Shown piece by piece: positions 6,176 through 11,461 of a stretch of DNA of 11,461 bases. The stretch is from Acetobacteraceae bacterium. Lineage in GTDB: Bacteria; Pseudomonadota; Alphaproteobacteria; Acetobacterales; Acetobacteraceae. Every line of letters begins with the position of its first letter. The stretch's first letter is position 1. The notes below the pieces were generated by a model, which searched no databases, was not told the DNA's origin, and saw only the letters and a program-made list of their open reading frames with translations. Made by a program: the position numbers and the translations under genes. The stretch covers positions 1-11,461 of the forward strand of contig DAHWBL010000385.1 in assembly GCA_027323595.1 (NCBI GenBank), in the 5' to 3' direction.

Positions 6176-7222
6176 CTACCTCGACAACGCCCCGCGCACC
6201 GCCCGCGCCAGCTCCACCCACCCATCCGCCATCCCCGCCGGTGCCGGCGCATGGTCCGGCAGCGCGCGGATCGCCGCGGCGATGGCACCGGCCGAGGGCG
6301 CGCACAGCCGCGCCAGCGGTGAGCCGGCGAGCTGCTCGCCAAGCCCGCCAACGTCGGTGGCGATCACGAACCGCCCGGCCGCCAGCGCCGCCGGCGCCAC
6401 CCCGCTCTGGCTCGCCTCCACATAGGGCAGCACCAGCGCGTCCGCCCAGGCGAGCAGCGCGCCGATCTCGCCCTCCGGCACCCAGCGATTTTCCACCCGC
6501 ACGAACGCCAACGCCCGCAACGCCGCGAGCGCTGCCGACTCCGGCCCGCTGCCCACCACCCGGACCTCGCATCCCAACCCCGGCTCACCCAGCGCCGCGG
6601 CGAGCAGATCAAGCCCCTTGTACGGCAGCAGCCGTCCGAAAAACAGCAGCCGTGGCCTGCCACCATGGGCAAAGGGCGGCGGCGCCGGGCCGAACCGGAA
6701 CGGCGGATGCGCCGCGATCGCGTGCACCGCGATGCCATCAGCGGCGAGCCGCTGCGCGACATGCGAGGTGAGCGCCACCACCCCGGCCGCCCCGCGCAGC
6801 AGCCGCCGCTGCAACGGCCCGACCACCGGCGCGCTCAGCCGGTCGCCCAGATGCGGCACCGCGTCATGCACCACCACCGCGTAGGGGATGCCAAGCCCGC
6901 CGAGCGCGCGCGTCATCAGCGGATCGAGCAGCGCCGACATCGCGCACACCGCCGCCTCCACCCGCAATTCGGCCAGCCGCGCGCGCAGCGGCGCCACCGC
7001 GAACGCCATGCCCGCCAGCCGCCGCAGCAGCGCCCCCGCGCCGTCATAGGTATCGACCGGCAGATCGCACACGGGCGCGTCCGGCCCGGCCATCAGCTCG
7101 GCCTGCGCCGACAGGCTGAGCAGCGCGGTGGTGTCGGGCAGCGCGGCAAGCCCCTGGTGCAGCCCCAGCCCGAAGCGCGGCCCCGCGCCGCGCCGCCCCC
7201 ATTGCCAGGTCAGGATGCGCAT
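6176..7222 (-). CDS. Glycosyltransferase family 4 protein (second of the pair)
   Basis: A 348-residue GT-B fold enzyme that probably adds one sugar from a nucleotide-sugar to a surface glycan on the cytoplasmic side. The N-terminal half begins MRILTWQWGRRGAGPRF, with an acceptor-side VVVHDAVPHLGDR block (116-128). The C-terminal GT4 domain has LLFFGRLLPYKGLDLL (192-207; Arg197 and Lys202 are the likely phosphate binders), VVGSGPE (222-228), and ALVLPYVEASQSGVAPAALAAG (262-283). The GT4 EX7E motif is incomplete: Glu269 is present, but the position of the second Glu is non-acidic, as in the ASQSGV subgroup. The ATG at 7222 overlaps the preceding glycosyltransferase gene by 13 bases, so the two are read as one unit. 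Donor and acceptor are unknown. Confidence 0.87.
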   Translation of the reverse strand: MRILTWQWGRRGAGPRFGLGLHQGLAALPDTTALLSLSAQAELMAGPDAPVCDLPVDTYDGAGALLRRLAGMAFAVAPLRARLAELRVEAAVCAMSALLDPLMTRALGGLGIPYAVVVHDAVPHLGDRLSAPVVGPLQRRLLRGAAGVVALTSHVAQRLAADGIAVHAIAAHPPFRFGPAPPPFAHGGRPRLLFFGRLLPYKGLDLLAAALGEPGLGCEVRVVGSGPESAALAALRALAFVRVENRWVPEGEIGALLAWADALVLPYVEASQSGVAPAALAAGRFVIATDVGGLGEQLAGSPLARLCAPSAGAIAAAIRALPDHAPAPAGMADGWVELARAVRGALSR

Positions 7223-8412
7223 GAAAGCCCCAGCCCGGTGAGGGCGGCGCGCAGATCATCGGTGCCCAGCCGCGCGCCGGCAAACGCGCGCCCCCGCGCG
7301 CCAAGCTGCGCGCGCAGCCCCGGATCATCGGCAAGTCGCCTGAGCCACTCGGCGGCCTTTCCCACATCGGGTTCCGCCCAGACCGCGCCGGGCGCCTCGA
7401 ACACCCCGCGCGGATCGCGCGCGGGCACCAGCCGGTACGGCACCAGCGCCGCGCTGTCGGCGTCCATGAAATCGAGGTTGCCGGACCATCCGGTGGCCAC
7501 CACCGGGCGGCCCAGCAGCATCGCCTCGGCCGGCACCAATCCGAATCCTTCGCTGCGGTGCAGGGACAAAACGATATCGGCCGCACGGGTCAGCGCGTGC
7601 GCATCCGCCTCGGGCAGCGTGTCGGTGAACAGCCTGATGTTGGGCGCATCGCCCACCAGCCGGCGCAAATCGGCGAAATCATCGGGAAAATCAGCAGGAT
7701 TTCCGATCTTGAGCAGCAGGATACGGTCCGCCCGGTCGCCGAACGCGGCGCGGTGCGCGGCGATCGCCGCCTCGGGATTCTTGCGCGCGCGCGACGAGGC
7801 GAGGTTGAACGACACCAGGCTCACCACCGCGTCATGGGGCAACCCGAAGGCGGCACGATCGAGCCCCGAGGCCACCGGCGGCACCGCGCCGAGGCACAGC
7901 CGCACCCGCCGCACCCGCCCGGGCAGCAGCGGCTCCAGCGCGGCGGCGGAAAAATCCGACAAGGTCCAGATCTCGTGCACGAACGCCGCGCCATGCCGCC
8001 ATTGCGGCGGCAACGTCGGCAGTTCCCAGGCGAAATAACCGATGATCCGCCGCCCCCGCAGCGCCGCCCGCCCCAGCCGCAGCAGCGCGATCGGCAGATG
8101 CGGCGCGTTCACCCCGATCAGCAGCGGCGCGTCGGCGGCCAGCCCCTCGGGCAGTCCCACCCGCGGCCCCGGCATCCCGGACAGGTCGACCGGCCAGCTC
8201 GCCACGCCAAGCTGCCCGCACCCCGCATGCAACAGCCGCACGATGCCGCCCAGGCCCGAAGCGCGGGAGAATTCCCCGGCGATGGCGATCCCCCCGCCAA
8301 CCGCGGGCGGCGGCCGGTCCGGACGCGGCGCCAGCAGCGCGGTGGCGGCGGCCAGCGCGGCGCGGCGCGGCCCCGCCGGCAGGGCGCGCCAGATTCGGTG
8401 CAAGGGTGACAT
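7210..8412 (-). CDS. Glycosyltransferase family 4 protein (first of the pair)
   Basis: A 400-residue GT4 enzyme, probably for LPS, exopolysaccharide or another surface glycan. The C-terminal domain is clear: SFNLASSRARKNPEAAI (201-217; basic residues near 208-211 contact the donor phosphates), then HRSEGFGLVPAEAMLLGRPVVATGWSGN (285-312) with a complete EX7E motif, Glu288 and Glu296, and the PYRLVPA tail found in many polysaccharide-cluster enzymes. The N-terminal half has GEFSRASGLGGIVRLLHAG, a typical acceptor-domain start. I place the start at ATG 8412, which leaves 104 bases of divergent promoter space. A GGAGG lies only two bases before it, closer than ideal, so a slightly earlier start is possible; the ATG at 8592 would overlap the divergent gene and is not used. 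Confidence 0.88.
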   Translation of the reverse strand: MSPLHRIWRALPAGPRRAALAAATALLAPRPDRPPPAVGGGIAIAGEFSRASGLGGIVRLLHAGCGQLGVASWPVDLSGMPGPRVGLPEGLAADAPLLIGVNAPHLPIALLRLGRAALRGRRIIGYFAWELPTLPPQWRHGAAFVHEIWTLSDFSAAALEPLLPGRVRRVRLCLGAVPPVASGLDRAAFGLPHDAVVSLVSFNLASSRARKNPEAAIAAHRAAFGDRADRILLLKIGNPADFPDDFADLRRLVGDAPNIRLFTDTLPEADAHALTRAADIVLSLHRSEGFGLVPAEAMLLGRPVVATGWSGNLDFMDADSAALVPYRLVPARDPRGVFEAPGAVWAEPDVGKAAEWLRRLADDPGLRAQLGARGRAFAGARLGTDDLRAALTGLGLSCAS

Positions 8413-8525
8413 CGCCTCCGCCAATCGCTGCCGTCGCGCACGAGTAAAGGCCGCGCCGTGCCGGCGCAACCATCCCCCGGTCAAGCCGGATTGCCGTCCG
8501 CACCGAGCTGTATAGGATGCACCCG
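8413..8525. promoter_or_regulatory. Divergent promoter region between glycosyltransferase and M14 genes
   Basis: About 110 bases separate two divergent starts and must carry promoters for both. TATAGGAT at 8511-8518 resembles a -10 box for the plus strand, but the only -35 candidate, TTGCCG at 8491, is 14 bases away, which is too close. No operator symmetry stood out. Confidence 0.35.
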
Positions 8526-9542
8526 ATGATCTCGTCTGGACCTGGAGCGGGCGGCGTCGCCGAGCCGATCGGCGCCAACCCGGCGGCGGCACCCGCCGAC
8601 CCGCCGCTGCCGCGATTCCCGATCGACGTCGCCACCCCCGACATCGCCGCCTGGATCGAGGGCAATATCGGCATCGCCGGCGTCACCAGCATCGAATCCG
8701 GCCGGCCCGGCCCGCATGTCTGCATCACCGCGCTGACCCACGGCAACGAGATCGCCGGCGCGGTGGTGCTGGACCGGCTGCTGCGCGCCTGGCGCGTCGG
8801 CACCGGCCCCAACCCCAGGCGCGGGCGTCTCACCCTCGCCTTCGTCAACCTCGCCGCCTTCGCCCGCTTCGACCCGGCCAACCCGACCATGTCGCGCTTC
8901 GCCGATGAGGATTTCAACCGGCTGTGGGACCCCTCCCTGCTCGATGGCTCGCGCCGCTCCAGCGAGCTCGACCGCGCCCGCGTGCTGCGCCCGCTGATCG
9001 ACGACGTGGATGTGCTGCTCGACCTGCATTCCATGCTCTGGCCGTCCGACCCGCTGATCCTGTGCGGCCCGTCCGACCGGGGCCGCGCGCTGGCGCTGGG
9101 CATCGGCACCCCTGCCCTCGTGGTCGCCGATCACGGCCACACCACCGGCCCCAGGCTGATCGACTATCCGCGCTTCACCGACCCCGCGCGCTCGGCCCGC
9201 GCGGTGCTGGTGGAAGCCGGCCAGCACTGGCAGGCCGCCACCATCGACACCGCCCAGGCGGCGGTCACCGGCCTGCTGCGGCATCTGCGCCTGGTCGATG
9301 CCCCGGCACCCGCCAGCACCTGCCGCGTCGCCGAGGTCACCGAGACCATCACCGCCGGCGCCCGCCCGTTCAGCTTCGTGCAGCCCTATCGCGGCGGGTC
9401 GGTGGTGCCGCGCGCCGGCACGCTGATCGGCCATGACGGCACCCGCGAGGTGCGCACCCAGTACGACGATTGCCTGCTGGTGATGCCAAGCCTGCGCCCC
9501 AGCCGCGGCCACACCGTCATCCGCCTCGCCCGCTTCGTCTGA
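8526..9542 (+). CDS. M14-family zinc deacylase (succinylglutamate desuccinylase/aspartoacylase type)
   Basis: A 338-residue metalloenzyme of the AstE/AspA branch of M14 carboxypeptidases, which hydrolyse N-acyl amino acids or related amides. The zinc ligands are visible: THGNE (His72, Glu75) and DLHS (His168). RFADEDFNRLW (124-134) matches the substrate-binding R-x5-DLNR block, and VEAGQHW (Glu230) supplies the catalytic glutamate. A C-terminal beta domain follows (FSFVQPYRGGSVVPRAGTLIG). I prefer the ATG at 8526 because AGGA (8514-8517) sits eight bases upstream; the ATG at 8517 is in frame, adds three residues and has no ribosome site. The first 30 or so residues are low-complexity and not family-conserved. 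No arginine-succinyltransferase (ast) genes are near, so the substrate is open. Confidence 0.85.
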   Translation: MISSGPGAGGVAEPIGANPAAAPADPPLPRFPIDVATPDIAAWIEGNIGIAGVTSIESGRPGPHVCITALTHGNEIAGAVVLDRLLRAWRVGTGPNPRRGRLTLAFVNLAAFARFDPANPTMSRFADEDFNRLWDPSLLDGSRRSSELDRARVLRPLIDDVDVLLDLHSMLWPSDPLILCGPSDRGRALALGIGTPALVVADHGHTTGPRLIDYPRFTDPARSARAVLVEAGQHWQAATIDTAQAAVTGLLRHLRLVDAPAPASTCRVAEVTETITAGARPFSFVQPYRGGSVVPRAGTLIGHDGTREVRTQYDDCLLVMPSLRPSRGHTVIRLARFV

Positions 9543-9557
9543 ACCGCCCGCTTCGTC
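9527..9557 (+). repeat. Short direct repeat over the M14 stop codon
   Basis: CGCCCGCTTCGTC occurs at 9527-9539 and again at 9545-9557, an 18-base period spanning the TGA at 9540-9542. It looks like a small tandem duplication of the gene's last codons into the intergenic space. Confidence 0.6.
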
Positions 9558-9562
9558 CCGCG

Positions 9563-11053
9563 TCAGAACCGCCGGCGCGGAATCGTCCAGGCCATCACCG
9601 CGCCCACCGCCGCGATCGCCGCCATCGTCACATAGGCCGCCCGGAACGCCCCGCCCAACGCGGCACGCACCTCCGCCGCCCGCGCCTCACCCAGCCCCGC
9701 CAGCAGCGCCTGGCCGTTCTGCAACAGCTCGGCGAACAGCCCGGCCAGCGCCCCGTCATGCAGCGCGATGGCGCCGAACAGCACCGCGCTCACCAACGCC
9801 GTGCCGAACGAGGCGCCGAGCGCGCGCGCCAGCTGCACCGAGGCGGCGATCGCGCCCAGATGCCGCGGCCCGGCGACGATCTGGGTCAAGGTCTGCACCA
9901 CCACCATCCCGGTGCCGGTGCACAGCGAGATCGCCGCCAGCAGCACCACCAGCGGCCGCAGCGTGAGGCTGCCCAGCAGGAACGCCAGCACCAGCAGCAG
10001 CACCACCACCGCCGGCTGCCCCACCGACGGAAAAATCGGCCCCCGCCCGGTGCGGGTGACGAACTGGCCGGTGATCATCGAGCCGATCGGAATGCCCGCG
10101 GTCAGCGGCAGCAGCAGCAGCCCGGTCTCGCTGGGGCTGAGCCCGCGCACCACCTGCATGTAGATCGGCGTGAAGCTGACCAGCGGCACGATGATGCCGC
10201 CGATGCACGCGCCCAGCAGACAGGCGCGCCAGATCGTGGGCTCACGCAACAGCTTCAGCGGCAGCAGCGGTGCCGCGGCCCGCCGCTCCTGGCGCACCAG
10301 CAGCACCCCGGCGATGCAGGTGATCGCCAGCAGCAGCCCGATCGCGGGCAGCCGCGCCACCGACAGCGCCTGCGCCTGCTCCAGCGCCAGCAGCAGCGGG
10401 ATCACCGCCAGGATGAACAAGACGGTGCCGGCATAGTCGAACGCCACCCGCCCGTCGCCGCCGCTGCCGCCAGGCAGGCGCAACAGCAGCACGAACGCCG
10501 CGGCCCCCAGCGGCAGATTGACCACGAACACCGACTGCCAGCCGAAATGCTGGGTCAGAAACCCGCCCGCCACCGGCCCGATCGCCGCGGCACCCACGAA
10601 CACCGTGGCCAGATACCCCTGATAGCGCCCGCGCTCGCGTGCCGGCACGTTCTCGCCGATCAGCGCCTGCGACAGCGCCATCAGCCCGCCGCCGCCCAAG
10701 CCCTGCAACACCCTGGCCGCGCTCAGCGCCAGGATCGACCCGGCAGCCGCGCACAGCGCCGAGGCAACCAGGAAAAACCCCAGCGCCACATACATCATCC
10801 GCCGCCGCCCCAGCGCGTCGCCCAGCCGCCCATAGATCGGCGTGGCGATGGTCGCGGCGATCAGATAGGCGACGATCACCCATGACAGCCGCCCCACATC
10901 ACCCAGCTCGCCGGCGATCGCGGGCAGCGCGGTGGAGATGATGGTCTGGTCGATCGCCGCCAGGAACATCGGCAGCACGATCGAGGGAAAAAACGCGAGC
11001 AGCACCTGGCGCGGCGAGAGAAGGGTCTGTGGCGGCGTGTCGTCGCGATCCAT
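9563..11053 (-). CDS. DHA2-family (EmrB/QacA-like) MFS drug exporter
   Basis: A 496-residue inner-membrane antiporter of the 14-helix DHA2 group, which expels drugs or other toxic organics with the proton gradient. Seen in order: AAIDQTIISTALPAI (32-46, DHA2 motif D1 with Asp35), LSWVIVAYLIA, motif A GRLGDALGRRR (75-85), motif B RVLQGLGGGG (114-123), and the antiporter motif C region GPVAGGFLTQHFGWQSVFVVNLPLG (159-183). The remaining sequence alternates hydrophobic spans and short loops as expected. The ATG at 11053 fits the usual short hydrophilic N-terminus. No adaptor (EmrA-like) or regulator gene is adjacent. It is divergent from pyrF across 55 bases and converges on the M14 gene with a 20-base gap. 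The substrate is not predictable. Confidence 0.93.
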   Translation of the reverse strand: MDRDDTPPQTLLSPRQVLLAFFPSIVLPMFLAAIDQTIISTALPAIAGELGDVGRLSWVIVAYLIAATIATPIYGRLGDALGRRRMMYVALGFFLVASALCAAAGSILALSAARVLQGLGGGGLMALSQALIGENVPARERGRYQGYLATVFVGAAAIGPVAGGFLTQHFGWQSVFVVNLPLGAAAFVLLLRLPGGSGGDGRVAFDYAGTVLFILAVIPLLLALEQAQALSVARLPAIGLLLAITCIAGVLLVRQERRAAAPLLPLKLLREPTIWRACLLGACIGGIIVPLVSFTPIYMQVVRGLSPSETGLLLLPLTAGIPIGSMITGQFVTRTGRGPIFPSVGQPAVVVLLLVLAFLLGSLTLRPLVVLLAAISLCTGTGMVVVQTLTQIVAGPRHLGAIAASVQLARALGASFGTALVSAVLFGAIALHDGALAGLFAELLQNGQALLAGLGEARAAEVRAALGGAFRAAYVTMAAIAAVGAVMAWTIPRRRF

Positions 11054-11067
11054 CCGCCCAGCATAGA

Positions 11068-11083
11068 CGCCGGTTTGCCGGCG
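11068..11083. promoter_or_regulatory. GC-rich inverted repeat between the MFS exporter and pyrF
   Basis: CGCCGG-TTTG-CCGGCG, perfect six-base arms with a four-base loop, in the centre of the 55-base divergent spacer. It may be an operator or a leader hairpin of the exporter mRNA. In DNA this GC-rich, chance symmetry is not excluded. Confidence 0.3.
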
Positions 11084-11108
11084 CGGAAATCCCGGTTACG
11101 CTGGCGCC

Positions 11109-11461
11109 ATGAACCCCTCGCCGCGAGACCTGCCGCCCACCATGGCCGAGCGCCTGATCGTGGCGGTCGATGTGCCCACCATCGCCCAGGCGCGCGCGAT
11201 GATCGCCCGGCTCGACGGCCAGGTGTCATTTTTCAAGATCGGCCTGCACCTCGCCTTCGCCGAAGGCATCGACGCGCTGATCGGCGAACTGGTCCGCTGC
11301 GGGCGCAAACTGTTTCTCGACTGCAAGATGTACGACATCGACCTCACCGTGGAGGAAGGCATCCGCCGCGTCGCCGCGCGCGGCGTCAGCTTCGTCACCG
11401 TGCATGGCGAGCCGCGCATGCTGGCGGCGGCGGTGCGCGGGCGCGGCACCAGCGCGCTCAA
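11109..11461 (+). CDS. pyrF: Orotidine 5'-phosphate decarboxylase, 3' end outside the window
   Basis: The first 117 codons of PyrF, which decarboxylates OMP to UMP in the last step of de novo pyrimidine synthesis. Seen: RLIVAVDVP (residues 15-23, Asp21 contacting the nucleotide ribose), FFKIGLHLAF (41-50, Lys43), and the active-site block LFLDCKMYDI (68-77), which holds the catalytic D-x-K-x-x-D triad Asp71, Lys73, Asp76. VTVHGEP follows at 97-103. The usual DIPNTV is DIDLTV here, with the Thr kept. The frame runs off the right edge without a stop, so about half the protein is missing. The ATG at 11109 is taken as start; ATG 11142 (MAERLIVAVDVP) is an in-frame alternative that lies closer to where many PyrF proteins begin. 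Neither has a strong ribosome site. Confidence 0.93.
   Translation, partial: MNPSPRDLPPTMAERLIVAVDVPTIAQARAMIARLDGQVSFFKIGLHLAFAEGIDALIGELVRCGRKLFLDCKMYDIDLTVEEGIRRVAARGVSFVTVHGEPRMLAAAVRGRGTSAL

Noticed and set aside
7832..9109. A 425-codon minus-strand frame across the M14 and glycosyltransferase genes
   Set aside because: It is in a different frame from both real genes, has no recognisable motif, and runs across a divergent promoter region.
9470..10885. A 471-codon plus-strand frame opposite the MFS exporter
   Set aside because: It has the same low-complexity Arg/Gln/His/Pro composition with no motifs; the minus strand carries all DHA2 motifs.

Overview
The window is gene-dense, GC-rich DNA (about 73% G+C in the lines I counted by hand in the core genes). 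The gene content is typical of Alphaproteobacteria: a tRNA-Trp/secE/nusG locus, a three-gene TRAP transporter, a Tat-type signal on the solute receptor, and four-base start/stop overlaps. Protein flavour and GC suggest Rhodospirillales, perhaps Acetobacteraceae, but that placement is an inference.

Layout, left to right. (1) The 3' part of a DUF4276 (TOPRIM-like) gene enters from the left edge on the plus strand. It has clearly lower GC than its neighbours and is probably accessory DNA. (2) A complete TRAP operon lies on the minus strand in the order dctP, dctQ, dctM, with GTGA and ATGA overlaps. A perfect ATTGCA-N9-TGCAAT palindrome in the leader is a candidate operator. (3) On the plus strand come a -35-like promoter element, tRNA-Trp(CCA), two tandem stem-loop repeats, secE and nusG. 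Four bases after nusG start the two subunits of a PcaIJ-type 3-oxoacid CoA-transferase, where rplK and the ribosomal protein/rpoBC cluster would normally follow. (4) On the minus strand are two overlapping GT4 glycosyltransferase genes, probably for surface polysaccharide. (5) Divergent from them is an M14-family zinc deacylase/carboxypeptidase of the AstE/AspA type. (6) A minus-strand DHA2 (EmrB/QacA-like) drug exporter follows, and pyrF runs divergently off the right edge, cut after 117 codons.

How the parts relate: the TRAP genes form one transport unit. SecE and NusG are housekeeping proteins of protein export and transcription elongation. The CoA-transferase pair makes one enzyme, which may be co-transcribed with nusG. 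The two glycosyltransferases probably act in sequence on one glycan. The deacylase, exporter and pyrF have no evident link to each other. No mobile element, CRISPR array or rRNA was seen, and no gene-free stretch exceeds 300 bases. I see no clearly undescribed multi-gene system. The best leads are the truncated DUF4276 gene (possible half of an ATPase/TOPRIM defence pair beyond the left edge), the unusual nusG/CoA-transferase junction, the repeat pair before secE, and the palindrome upstream of dctP.
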